Shown one piece after another: positions 48,722 to 61,402 of a DNA stretch of 64,000 bases (within the stretch, counting starts at the first letter, position 1; each line of letters opens with the position of its first letter). A program made the translations under genes and the position numbers. Where the stretch lies: assembly GCA_035048815.1 (NCBI GenBank), contig JAUCBN010000006.1:22025001-22089000 (forward strand), in the 5' to 3' direction. The DNA comes from Abelmoschus esculentus (Eukaryota > Streptophyta > Magnoliopsida > Malvales > Malvaceae). The notes beneath the pieces were generated by a model that was not told the origin of the DNA, searched no databases, and saw nothing but the letters and a program-made list of their open reading frames with translations.

Positions 48722-51700
48722 ATGGCGGGTAAGCAAGTTGCCGCCGGCGAGTGCTTGCCGGCCAATATAGCCGGAATGTCGAAGAACCAACTTTACGAAA
48801 TCGTGTCCCAGATGAAGGCACACTTTCTACTCCCTATTTGATTTCAAATCTTTTCTCTTTTCTAACAAACGCCACTTCCTTCGCCGTCAAAATCTAATTT
48901 GTAGTTTCTTTTTTTTGTATGCGCAGACACTTATAGAACAAAATCAGCTGCAGGCGAGGCGTATCCTTATCCAAAACCCTCTCTTGACTAAAGCCCTTTT
49001 CCAGGTTTCCCTTTTCTTCTGTATTTATTTACTTATTTTTTCTAATATGAAATTTTCCCTTCGTTTTCTTTTCTAAATTGGTCTTAGTTTTAGTATTATA
49101 GTAGAAGTTGTGTTGCTATCCTCTGCATTGCTGATTGTTGGTTGCTATTACCATTAGCTTTAGCCTTTGAGTAACTCTTTAGCTTTACACTCTCTTGATA
49201 TCCATTGTAAGCTAAAATTGTAAACTTTTTTTTGCCTTTACTTTGTATAGAGATTGGTACTAGCCGTAATACAAAGCAAACAAAACAAGTTAATAAGATG
49301 TTAAACACACAATTCTGTAATAGAAATAAACCATATAAAATGGAAATAAAAAGATCACAAAAGCAAAGAAAAACCAATAAACGTTTCTGAAAAACTTAGA
49401 CCGAGACCTGTGCTATCACAGTGTCCTTAAAACAGATTCGTTCCCTCCCGGAGCTGGAGTTTCTATGAAACGTCTCTCTCCCAGGATATAACGGTAGACT
49501 GCAGCAAAGAGAGCAACGCAACTTTAACTGCAACATCGAACTTCACAGAAGCAGAACACTATCAAGAATTTGGCTAGAGGATGTTTTGTTTTCAGTGTGT
49601 GGAGATAGGAGCAAGGGGTCTCCTTTTATAGTGTTCAGGCAGGGGACATGTTTAATTATAATTCTGTAATTAACAATTCCTGAAGAGTTACAACTCCCAG
49701 AATTCAAAATGGTATTTAACAGAGAATTAATCCAAATAAATTGGAGGTTACAACCAGCTGAAGGGTCTGCAACTCCATAAAAGGTGGTTTAATTCTATAG
49801 TATCTGCTGAAAAAACTAAGTCAAAAAGTAAAAAAAATCTGTCATTTGGGCCCCAAGGCCTATCTTTGACTTTTATAAAAGTCAACCAATACTAGCCCAG
49901 GGTGTCTAGCCCAAGCCTTTGACTTATTTCCAATAATAACATGAAGAGCTTTTACATATAAAGCTTTCCAAATCTATGTTCCCAACAAGTTTGGGATATT
50001 TTACTTTTTATCTTATTTTTTCAACATCATGGGTGTAACATTGAGTAACAATTTCTCATCCACCCATTGAACATTTTGAGTATATTTACATTTTGAGCAT
50101 GTAAATATATAAAGTTAATCTACTCTTATTGTAGAGTAATAATATACTTAGTCCCAACTAATTTGAATAATGAAACCCTCTCAAATTTAAGCTTAAATGT
50201 CCATGTACCATACCATTTTTCCAACACTAGCTTGTGACTAGGAATTGAGTTACACGGAAATGTGAACATTCTTTCTTGCTAGACTAGTTGTAGAGTGCTG
50301 TACAGCTTGATGGGTTAACTACCCATCACTTTTTTTAGATTGCATCTTTTCTAGATGGTGTGGTTGATTTAGGAGCAGTCATACCTGACAAGGTTTCTTT
50401 GATTATTCTTGTTTCTTCAGGCTCAGATTATGCTTGGAATGGTTAATCCCCCTCAAATGGTATGCTTTTGATCTCTGTAAGAATGTCTTTGAAATGATGT
50501 GTCTGGATTGTACTTGAGTACTGACTTTTTGCTTTTATTTAGGCTCCAAACATTCAGTCATCTGCATTGCAACAATCTCAGCAATCATCACAACCTCCTC
50601 GTCAACCAAATATCCAGCCATCACATTTGTTGCCAGGTCAAGATGGGTTGCAGGAACAAGCTGCTCCATCTCAGAACCAACCTCCTGTAAGGAAACAGCA
50701 TCGAAACCAAGCTGGGTTGAAAATCTCAGTTGTTTCTTCCAACCTTCAGTCTCAGCCCCTGCCACCGCATTCCCTACAGACACCACAGCAGACAAAAGGT
50801 CATTTGAATCCTCCTGTATCCCTTCCGCATACATCCCCACTCCCAAATGTACCTCTGCATTCATCTTCACAGCCTCCTCCTCATCAAACCCCTATGTGGA
50901 GACCATCCAGCCAGATGCAGCAGTCGTTGCAGACTACTGGAGTTCCTCATATGCCTCTGCCTCCACCAATGCAACCACAGGCCTTGCTTCCTTCAGTACC
51001 AAATTTCCATCATCAGTATGCTTCACAAGTGGGTCCAAATGTTGGTTTCCAGCACCCTGGTGCCCCCCAGCATCTTTCAAAGCCAACGTTCCATGTAAGT
51101 CAAAAGTTACAGATTGGGAATCAGTCTTGGGTGTCTCATTTGTAACATATTCGTAAATAATTCCTCTTATTGTTGAATTGCCCAGTCAGGTAATAAACCT
51201 CCTTCTAACATGGACCTTTGTTTACGCAAGGACAGCCACCACATGCAAATCCGATGCCACCTCAATCAACATATCAAAATCAAGTATGGTTGTTTGATGT
51301 GTATTGGTTTGATTATAAAACATTCTCATGTTTTTTTACACTTAGTGGCATAACTAAGTGGATGGTTCTAAACAGTTCCGTCGTCAACCATGTGTATAGG
51401 TTACTTTTTCTATATCTGAAGAAGTTCAACAAATATGTTCCTTATCATTGTGGTGCATTGCTGACTGACTGTTGAACCAGTTCAAAATCTAAGAATCTTC
51501 GAAGTCTGTTTTTATTCCTTTTCCTTTATTCGTTGTACGTGAAGTCGGGAATGCTATTGCAAATTAGTGTAATAGTATGTAGGTTCAGTTTATGTATTTC
51601 AATGTGGGTGAGTGCATGCAATATCTCTTTGCATTGTACAGAAGTCCGTAAGTAGAAATATCTTTGCAGTTATCAATGAGCAGTTTATGATGTCTTTAAA

Positions 51701-52643
51701 TAATTGAATTCTTTCTTCAGCTTGTTATACGCATTAGAGTTCTTGCTCAAGCTAGAAAAAACGTAATCCATTGAATGGAGAGCGAAAAAAAGATTATGAG
51801 TTGCTAACTGATTCTGTACTTAATAAAAGATAAAGCTTTAACAACTGAAATAAAATATCCTGATCATGAATATTGGCTGGCTCTTTGTTTTCAAGTTCAC
51901 TTAGTTTATTTTATAATTTTTGTGTAGTTAAACTATCTTTGTATGTTTTACTTTTAAGTTTTGCTACGTTTTCCTTCCCAAAGAAAAAAAATAAGTGAAA
52001 AAAAGAACATCTGAAAGAATAAAGGTTAGTAATGTTATGATTATCATGCATGATTTTAGTTTTGTGTGGGCCGTGGGGATTATAGATTTGAATTGTTGCA
52101 TTTTAAAGTTACTTATATTTAATTAACTATGATCTGTCTTTTATCATTAGACTTATATTTTATAGTCATTTGTGAGGAAAATACTATCTTAATTAGCTAA
52201 TGCACGAGCTGTCTTTAGACTTCGGTAATTGACGACGTATTGTTTCAGGCCGGAGGCTTGCATTCAGTATCCGAGTTTGGCAGCCATGTTGGGCGTATCA
52301 TGCAGACTGAGCGAGGATCTTCTCGGATGTTTAGCCAACCGATAACTCAACACCGACACAGCTCCAAGGACCCTCTCTGTTGGTTCTGGTCAGATGGGTC
52401 CAGGAAATCAGCCCCCTCGTCCTACAGCGCTAAAATATGTCAATAGCTCCGATAGTTGCTTTAACAGTTTGATTTTCCATTGGCTCTTTATAGTTGACTC
52501 CCGAGATGGAGAAGGCATTACTTCAGCAGGTCATGAGCCTCACTCCAGAACAGAATAAATCTATTGCCTGCAGAGCAAAGGAACCAAGTTCTTCAGCTCC
52601 AGCAAATCCTGCGCCACTGAAAATGCCAGACTTCAGCAGGTGA
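48722..52643 (+). pseudogene. ESP1-like CstF64 hinge-domain protein with frameshifts in its 3' half
   Basis: Exons 48722-48817, 48927-49004, 50421-50459 and 50543-51094 are intact. They encode the CstF64 hinge (MSKNQLYEIVSQMK, TLIEQNQLQARRIL, LLTKALFQAQIMLGMV) and a long Pro/Gln/His-rich region. Exons 51186-51283, 52249-about 52435 and 52494-52643 are recognisable but carry several one-base indels. ggacc stands for the expected gggacc near 51212, two apparent losses lie near 52340 and 52380, and an extra a lies near 52554. The last exon still holds LTPEMEKALLQQVMSLTPEQ, and in the shifted frame INLLPAEQRNQVLQLQQIL to a stop at 52618-52620. Read as it stands, translation stops at taa 52343-52345 and loses this C-terminal domain. 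Intron 1 starts with GC. Intact relatives (Arabidopsis ESP1, At1g73840) lack the RRM and act in mRNA 3' processing and RNA silencing. Confidence 0.8.
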
Positions 52644-53162
52644 TCGAAAGCTTGCTTTCATGGCACGTACCGGTCAACAGCGACAAATTTCAATCAACGA
52701 AAATTGATTTGCTGATTCAATACACCTAATTTGCAGAGGCATTTCATCTTGACTTGCTTTGACCCTATGTTTTATTTGTAGGTAGGTGGTACCTTCTAAA
52801 TTTCTTTCATTTGTTCTTAACACATTGATGATTTTGATATTTTTCTTCTATTGTTTATTTAGCTTTAGCAAATTGAAATTCATTTGCAATTTTGGAAGCA
52901 TGAATGTAACCCAAGTATATAATACGATCAGACCAGCCTATAATGAATTTTGTGTTACATATGTTTAGCAAATTACCAGTAAGGCAGGAACATTAATTTC
53001 CACTGCTGTCTGATACTTCTCTTTTCTTATTATAATCTTATTGTGTTTACTCCTTTTCAATTCTGTGATCTCTATACTTCTAGAGTTCTGTAATGTTGCT
53101 ACTTTTTTCATACACAAGCAAACATTATGTACACAGGAAAACTTAAAAGAAATTACATACTA
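52644..53162. other. Short region between converging ESP1 and DUF639 genes
   Basis: AT-rich 3' flanking sequence of both genes. No coding exon or structured element is recognised. Confidence 0.6.
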
Positions 53163-56100
53163 TTACTTTCTCTTCTTATCTTCCTTTTGTATTTCAAGTA
53201 CCACTGGAGCTGCTGGGATGCTGAACCACCACTCTCTCAATCTCCTCATCCATCTTTCCGTGCTTGCTTTCCTCGGGGGTGAATACCTCGTAAATGTCTC
53301 CAAAAATATCAGGAGAAACATGTATTTTCCTGGCAATAAAGCCAGTATCAAAGCTGCAAACAGAAGAGTGGCCGCAAATTTCTCGCTTGCCTAGTACATT
53401 AGCACATGCCAAAGTCAAGCAGACTAATAAAAACAGTCTAAGTCAGTTTTATATGATTATGAATTGTAGACCAGTTTATAGACAATAAACCGATGGATTG
53501 AATATGGTGAAAAGGAGAGTATAACCTTTGGGAAAATGGACAGCAACAAGGCGCGGAACTTGAGAAAAACTATGTTTCCATCTTGGACAAGCTGCTCAGC
53601 TTGAGATATAGCATTCTGAACAGCCAAAAGCTGCTCCATTGTGTTCATAGGTGGAGGTGCTATTATCTTAATTTCATCCACAGGCCTGCCTTGGTTGAAA
53701 AGTCTTGTAAGAACCATAAAGATCGCAGAAAACAATGCCAACAATGCAAAGGTATAAGCTAGCCATCCCCTGAAATGGACAACAAATGACTGCCATTAAG
53801 ATCGTGCAAAGAAACCTTTAGAGTGCTATGGCAAAATGTTTAATATTAGATCAACCAATATCCAATAAAACATTTTCTTTTGAATTGAGTACCTAAGTTG
53901 ACAGTATCCGATCAAACATCTACAAAACTCAACTCTCATATATCCGTAGGAAACTGCTCCAGCTTAACTCTGGATTATTTATCATAAATTCAGACAGAAA
54001 ATAAAAAGCTACATGACGCATTTATAATGTGCACATTGCAGGTGAAGGTGCATTCAAATCAAACATAATAGTTGGCAGTCTTATTCTCAAATAATTGAAG
54101 TGCTAGATTATGAAACTTCCCTTGTGGCGGTAGAACAGGGTTTAACTTCTCTACCTTCAATGTCATGTCTAAGACATATTTCCCCCCCGACTCAGAAGAG
54201 TACATAATCTAAGAAATTTAGGAATCAAATTATTTACATTGACTTCCAGATATCATTGGAACTACAACTTATCTATGGACAGTTAATAAAAAATGCAGAT
54301 GGAAGAAACCAATCATTAGAGGCTTTAGAGAGAAAGGAACGCACTCCAAAAGGTACAAGTGTAATAAAACATGTCAAGAAAGAACCAAGGACATAAACAC
54401 CCGAAAATCATTTTAAAACCATTATATTTCACAATTCTTTGTCCATTTTTCCGTTACGTGTCTAGTCTAGACTACATAAGCTTGGTTCAAGATTTCATGT
54501 TAAATTAAATATAAAAATAACAGATGGGACAAAGTCGATGATTTTAAGCCTTAACACAGAATACATACCAAAGATAAGGTTTTGATGCTTACCGTACATA
54601 AATCCTACACAATTAGCGGTTCAATGCTTTGCAAAATGATGTCAAAATCAGTTGGAAAAACTAAACATCGTATCACCAAAAAGTATTCCGTTCACTACCA
54701 TTAGCTCACGGAACAATTAATAATAAAATAATAAAACAATTTTATTCAATTACTTTACCTGAAAATTATGAACGTGAAAAGCAAACAGAACATTAATGAC
54801 TTCGGAGGATCATCCCAATATATCAAAGAAAGAAGACATTTCCCTACTTCTATCAGTGGAAAAAGTAACTCCTGCAAATAGAAAGGAATGCAAAAATGCA
54901 GTTCAGATTAAACACTTTGCTAACTGAGCACTGGATTGTATAATTTGATGGCAACATTGACAGAGATATGCACACATGACACATTTATGATGCCCACCAA
55001 CTATACTTGGTACTCAAAATTCAATAAACAAGGAAAGTGAATCAAACCCATTATTCTTAACAAACTCATTTGCAGCTGAATAATGAAAAGGAAAGAGGTT
55101 TGACATTTTGTAAGTTCTAAAGAGAATACCTTCATAACAGCTAAATTGGTGTCAATACCATCTACTTTAACACCATCGACTGATTCTTGTGCTAGCACCA
55201 CCTTTTTATAGTTGTCACTAGATTCCTTAACTGCTCTCTCCAATAAACTCATCTCACCCACAACTAATTCACCAACAAGAAGCTCATCCTCACTTGGAGT
55301 ACTTGAACTTGAACCAAACAAAAAACCCAAGTTTGAAACCATTGCCAAGGAAGAGATGGAGTACATGCCACCTCCAGCCACAAGGTTGTTACCCCGTTCT
55401 GATTTTCGAGAATTTGACATATTTGCAAGAGTCTTCAGTATCAAATCTCCCCCAGGTAATTGATCACAAAGATTAAACATTAGAAGGGACTCAAACTGAA
55501 CAGAGTTTGAGAAACTCATTTCTTGAATGGCTTGCACACGTAAAATTCCAAGAATAGCTTTTGAAAGTGCATCATCCTTTTCCACTCCATTTATATGGTA
55601 CTTGTTAATAAATTTATGAACATATAAAATTTCCCGGATTATTGCTAGCCAGTAATCACGTCGAGTGTGCCCTTTAAGCTCAGGAAACTCTATAACAACT
55701 GGTTCTGATCTAAAAGAGAAACACGGTAACAGTCAATAGATATATCCTCGGACAAGCATTAAGATATAAAATCCGAGATTGATTTAACAGCAAAATATCA
55801 CAGAATTCTATCTGGCAGACAGTTGCAAGGAGAAAATGAAATAAATCTGCACATTGCCTTACAAGGAAATTGACTTGTACAACACTGCCTTGTCAAAAAG
55901 TCGAGTACCCCATGGTCCAGTCAACTCAGGTTTAACAATTTGTTTTAGATCATCTGACAAATCATATCTTTTAGGTTTATCATAAGATACAACTTTAAGG
56001 GCTTCAAAGTACAATGCATGATCAGTCAGTATCAATCGACCTGCAAACATGCAAGAACACCCTTAGGGCAGGCTATTTGCAAAAGATGGAGAGAATCATT

Positions 56101-59100
56101 GAAAAAGGGGGAGGGAAAAAATATTATTGCAGAAACGACTATCATCAATGAACAAAGAAAATATATTCTATTAAATACAATGTTTTCATCCAATCAACTT
56201 ACCTGGCCATGTTGATACTCCAACATGTTCAAGAACTGGTTGAGTAGTGACTGTCCCATCCACCTCAAGTATCTTTTCTCCTCTTGAGGCTCGAACAGCA
56301 GACAGAAGAGAGGACTCCGTTTGGATCTTCATCCTTTTTATCATTCTATAGAATAAAATTTAGAATACCATATTTAGACGTGCAAAATTACTAAGTGGAG
56401 AGATCCTCCACAAATTACCAAGCCACTGGTGTACTACAAAACGTCTTCGGACAAACCCAAAACTAAAAATTGAAGATAGCGTAGACAGCAATCCAATAAA
56501 CAAGATGTCAATGGATGTATACAGGGTAAGAGAATTATACCATGCTTCTGAGAAGAACTCTGCATATCATATAACTTACATACTACTGCCAATTGGTTTT
56601 GGTTAAATTTTAGCATGGTATAGAGGTCAAATTATTCATAGACCTATGTGTTTCAATTTATTAATATCAGGATGACGTGCAACGAAAAATGTTAATGATT
56701 TTATCGCACAATCTTAATTTTAGGGTTCATTGTTAATCGATAAAATATATAATACTTAAGACAGCATAACAAGTATCATCAAGTATTATAGAACCCCTCA
56801 AACATGACATTCGAGTTTCAATTAAATTGAGGGTAAGTGTAGCCAAAAAGTCAAGATAAGCCAGCAGATTATCCATCAATTTTATTTAGCAAAAAGAAAC
56901 ATAAGAAAGAGATTAACCAAGAAATTTATGGAGAAAGGACACAGCACAGCACACCACATTGATCAAGCACTAAAGCAGACTATTTTAACCAAGGATAAAC
57001 TAAAATGCAACTTAAACTTCAAGTTCATCTCCTTTATTGGTAATCCTTCAGATTTCTTAGCTTCTAACTTTAAAGAGGCGTCATTTTGATAACAAAAATA
57101 AATGTCCCTCTCTATCTGTAATTCTGACCTAACATGACTAAAAACCTATCAACTAAGTTCCCCACTTTGCAACTCCCCGCAGAAGTCCTGCCCCAAAAAT
57201 CTAGTGTGAACTAGACTTGATTTTACACCATCAAGTCAATTCCGGTTAGTGCACCTTTAAATCAATTTCAACTCCCTTTAGAAATCTGCAACTACCTTTC
57301 TCGCAATATTTTCAGCAGTTGTCCCAGTAGCTTTCCAGGACAAACAATACTTAAAAGAATACCAGTTGGTCCCACTAGGTTGGCTACGTATCCTCGTATA
57401 TATCCCTCTAGGTTGCTATGTTATTTAAGCCTTTAAGGAATATGAGATAAGAAAAGAGCTTTCACTTGAACTGTAAAACCTAGCAATAGAAAGATACAAT
57501 TGGACCAAACAGAAAAGGTGCAGCAAGAAAACATATAGAAAATTCACACTGTTAAGGCCCTTACCTTTCTAGTCCACTTAGATACTTGTCATAGACTGAG
57601 AAATGAAGTCGACCAGATGTTGACATTGTAAGAACATTGAAAAGATTTTCACAAATAACCACATTGGCAATGATTGGAACTGCTGGTGCTATGCGAGTGA
57701 AGGCTTTCACCCCAACTGAAAGATCATCATCTAACTACGAGACAAAATTATCATAAAAAGTTTAAGCATCAAATCTATGGTTTATAGGACACATTGGCAC
57801 AAGAAAACCAATTAGCCAAGTGCATGAAAACAGCTTAAATGTGTTCAGAAAATTTATGTTACATGAACTTGGATTTGAGAAGCCAATGCAGATATGTATC
57901 TAAAGGTTGGAGTCATCATTTGCTTAAAGTTTTGGACATCTGGAGTCATCTAAAGAGTGATGGAAATAGGATATAAATACATGATCTGTTATTTTAAAAT
58001 GTCTTAAAAATATATTAATACTAAATAGTATAAATAACGTATTAATCGGAATTGAATTTGGGCTAAGCTAAGACTAATTTGAAAGGAGTAATTTGGAGTA
58101 TGAACTCTGTGAAAAACCCAAGGCCACAACATACATTTTCTCCATCCAAACTAACTTTGAACTTTAAAGGCTGAAAGAAGAAAATGTTAAATAATAATTA
58201 GGTTTGTGACAACCTGTATTCAGAGATAATGGTTACATATTTACTCAAAGGACAATGAAAAAGTAAAACTTCCTCTCCATTTGTATTCTTAATAACTCTT
58301 TAGTGCACTTACTCCCCATTTCTATTCTTAATAACTTTTTAGTGCACTTTTTGTTTAATTTGTGGTTGCGATTTTTTTTGTATCCAAGGAAATTAGGTTT
58401 TGTACAAATGCAGTCCTCTAGTAAGAAAACACTGCCATCGACCAATAACTTCAATCTACAGCATATGGCCAAAATAGGGTTTCAACTTGTATTTTGCAGT
58501 CATATCAGTGTTGTGTAATGTCAACTCATATGGTGCCTTCTATGAAGAACAAACACTTCTATTGGGATAGCAAGTGTCCATGTGTCGACAGACACGACAG
58601 AAGGTTGCGAGATGATTTAAACACCAATTACCCCCTCCCCTTCAAAACAAAAATATACAAAAATAAAGACTACTTGAAATATGCAACTTACATCAACTAG
58701 AGATAGGCTGGAAGCTGCAGGGGCTTCCCAGGCAACCATCATATCAAATGTAAGGCGTCGGAACTTTTTATCAGCCAGATGATCCATTACTCGAGTAGAA
58801 AGACCAAGAGCCCTGAAACAACAGTATTCCAAAAAATTCCTTGCATGCTGTGACTTCAAGGAATCAGATGCCTTAGCATTGAAGCATTCTAGAAGTTCAT
58901 TTGAAGAGGTTCTCAGTATTCTGCATCATTTTGTGTATGTTATCCATAAGGAGAGTGTATAATGCAACCAGAACGCAATTTGCATTATAATTATTATTTG
59001 CATCTAGATTGAATAAGAAGCATATGAAAATACTAATTTAACAAAACAATTTCGAATAAGATCAAGGAACAAGTTGCAAAAAGAATTTATGTACTTATAA

Positions 59101-59295
59101 CGTGCAGGTAGCAATAGCAAAAGGAACCTACTCTGAGCAGCGGCGCACAATGATATTCGCAACTGGAGAGAGCTCAGGTATCCAATTCCTTCCAGCGGAT
59201 GGAGAGTTCTGCATATCCTCAACCTCCTCTGCAAAGGAGCTTCGTTTGCTAAGTAACCATTTGAATGATCCTTCTTTTCTCAAAGCCTCGAGCAT
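53163..59295 (-). CDS. DUF639 family protein
   Basis: Nine coding exons on the minus strand give 682 residues: 59295-59132, 58920-58692, 57734-57565, 56345-56203, 56040-55863, 55709-55130, 54871-54759, 53769-53526, 53390-53163. Near the N-terminus is SPSAGRNWIPELSPVAN. Family segments follow, such as DKKFRRLTFDMMVAWEAPA, LILTDHALYFEALKVVSYDK and YDLSDDLKQIVKPELTGPWG. The C-terminal third has hydrophobic segments (SLMFCLLFTFIIF, AYTFALLALFSAIFMVL, AALILALLPGKYMFLLIFLE) and ends WWFSIPAAPV plus a lysine-rich tail. The middle resembles a GRAM-like fold, but that is an inference. The function is unknown; Arabidopsis At3g18350 is a relative. The start ATG at 59295 lies eight codons after a GTG that sits where relatives may have ATG, so the true N-terminus is uncertain. 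Confidence 0.88.
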
Positions 59296-60634
59296 ATTTC
59301 TACTTTTGCTTGCCTCCACAATTTCTAATGTTCCCTTCAAATCATACCCACTGAAATACAATCTACTGTGAGATTCCTAAACCCGTGTATAAGTTCAAAC
59401 ATCAAGATTTCATCAATAAACTTTAAGGTCTAGCCATTTTTCAATGCGTCCAACTAGCATTAGCAAAACCTTACTTATGATTCATATAAAACCCAGTAAC
59501 ACAATGTCCAGCTATTTTAGATGGCAACCAAAATCTTCAAAGAATCAAATTGAAACCTCTCCCAATTATAAATATTTGCTAAATACTCAAATTTTCATTA
59601 GAAATCCAACCAGGGATATAAGCTAATGAAACTCTCAAATCTACACATGTTTATCAAACTCGCTCCTTTTTTAGTGTGTTCCCAGAATTAACGTATTGAG
59701 TTCCATTGACAACCTAGCATATACCAACCAAAAAATGAAAAAAAAAAAAGAAAAAAAAAAGAGAAGGAAAACATTTACCTAAAGAAATTGTAAAAGTCTC
59801 AAATCCTTGTACAACCCCAACCATGTGCTTGCTGATTCCTGCATTCAAGAACCCCACTCAGATTGCCTATTTTGAACAATTTGACATCAACCCATTTCAA
59901 AAAAAAGCAAGATTTATAGGATTACCTCAAAAAACAAGAGTTCTGAAACACTACAGTTAAGAAATTTTTATGATCTTCTAAAGAAGATGCTTAGCGGTGG
60001 TTTTTTCGGTTTGGGCGGTGATCTGAAGATATCAAACGCAGCCGGAGCGAGAACGTGGATTGCTGTATGATTGGGAAGAGGATATGGTGAAGTAAGAGGA
60101 GAGGAGGCAGATCGGAGATGTGGAAATTTCGAGCAAAATTCAGAATCCTGCTGACGCGGACATGTTCGAGTTAATCTCAATCCTGTTTATCCGGTCCCGA
60201 GACCGGTCGAACCTCCAAAGCGATATAATATTATTTAAACAACCCCATTAGTCATCGTACTATTTCCGTTTTTCTATTTTGGTTACTAAACTAATATTTT
60301 TGACAAAAGTGTCACTAACATTTTCTTTCGTTTCTAATTAATTTTCTATTTAAAGACGAAGCTGAACTAAGAACCCGTCTTAACCACTTGACCAAGTTTG
60401 AAATTTGTTAAATTTCACCAAAAAATAATATAATTTTGTTTAAAGAATTAAGATAAGTTTAGAAAGCTCTAATCACTCATTTAAATTTCACCAAAATACA
60501 ATCACTTTAAAAAAATTATACATTTTAAAAAATTTATCTCTATTTAATATATTAAAAAACAATTGATAGGGATCAAATTTTCGAAAATCATCAATATTTT
60601 CGTTTATGTCGCAAATGATACATATTTTTAATAA

Positions 60635-60940
60635 TTAAACTATATAAATGGTCCCTTAATTATACCTTAATTATTTTTTATATCTCTGACTATCAAATAT
60701 TACAAATTGGTCTATTGATTGACTTTTTGATACAAAGTGGTCTTGTGCCGTTAAAAATTTGACGGAAAACTAAAGTGGACGTCAACATGCTGACTTAGAT
60801 TATAGAGATTGAAGATGTCACATAGTTATCCAAGTCAACATGTTAACGTCCACATCAGTTTTCCGTCAATTTTTTAACGGTATAAGACCACTTTGTAAAA
60901 AATAATTAAAATATATTCAAAGATTTATTTATATAGTTTA
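60635..60940. mobile_element. Foldback MITE-like element with long inverted arms
   Basis: The left arm (about 60732-60800) reads acaaagtggtcttgtgccg ... gacggaaaacta ... gtggacgtcaacatgctgac. The right arm (60833-60898), on the minus strand, reads acaaagtggtcttataccg ... gacggaaaactg ... gtggacgttaacatgttgac. The arms match at nearly 90 per cent around a loop of about 35 bases. Outer ends near 60635 and 60940 share aaactatataaat. No coding capacity. Confidence 0.75.
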
Positions 60941-60980
60941 CCCAATTTTTAATATAGCATTTAATGCGAACATGTTAACC

Positions 60981-61090
60981 AAATTTATCTCTTCTCCTAT
61001 ACAAAGACATTGAAATAGAATGAATCATATATCTAAAATTTATCTCTTCTCCTATACAAAGACATTGAAATAGAATGAATCATATATCTA
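60981..61090. repeat. Perfect tandem duplication, two copies of 55 bases
   Basis: The 55-base block starting aaatttatctcttctcc begins at 60981 and again at 61036, with no differences seen between the two copies. It lies upstream of the glycosyltransferase gene at 61403. Confidence 0.95.
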
Positions 61091-61402
61091 AATATCTTAA
61101 AGGAACATACATGTCTTAAAAGTAATTACTAATTGAAAAATTAGTCGATGATTAAGAACATTGGGTGTAATTAACCGATAATTGGTGTATAATATTAGCC
61201 GTTAATTAAAAAAGCATTTGGGAGGGAGACGAAGCAGAACACAAAAGAATATGTACGTCCCTGTTTCTCTCTCTATCTCTCGTATTAAAAGCAAAAATGG
61301 GAAGCCAATAAACTTCATGATTAAAAGCCTAAAGAAAGAAGAAGAGCAGCTCTCAATCCTCCGCCACCACCCCACGACGGTGCTGCCTCTTCCTCACCGG
61401 AA

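Larger units (their letters stand above)
59296..61402. other. Divergent region between DUF639 and the Core-2/I-branching glycosyltransferase
   Basis: The left part (to about 60180) is probably DUF639 5' leader and leader intron: a splice acceptor is visible just upstream of the first coding exon, and CG-richer sequence lies at 59990-60180. The remainder holds a foldback element (60635-60940) and a perfect tandem duplication (60981-61090). The glycosyltransferase leader lies at about 61200-61402. No other coding gene is supported. Confidence 0.6.

Noticed and set aside
50535..50870. Minus-strand 111-codon open frame in the ESP1-like gene
   Set aside because: Antisense to the Pro/Gln-rich exon. 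The lack of stops comes from the biased composition.
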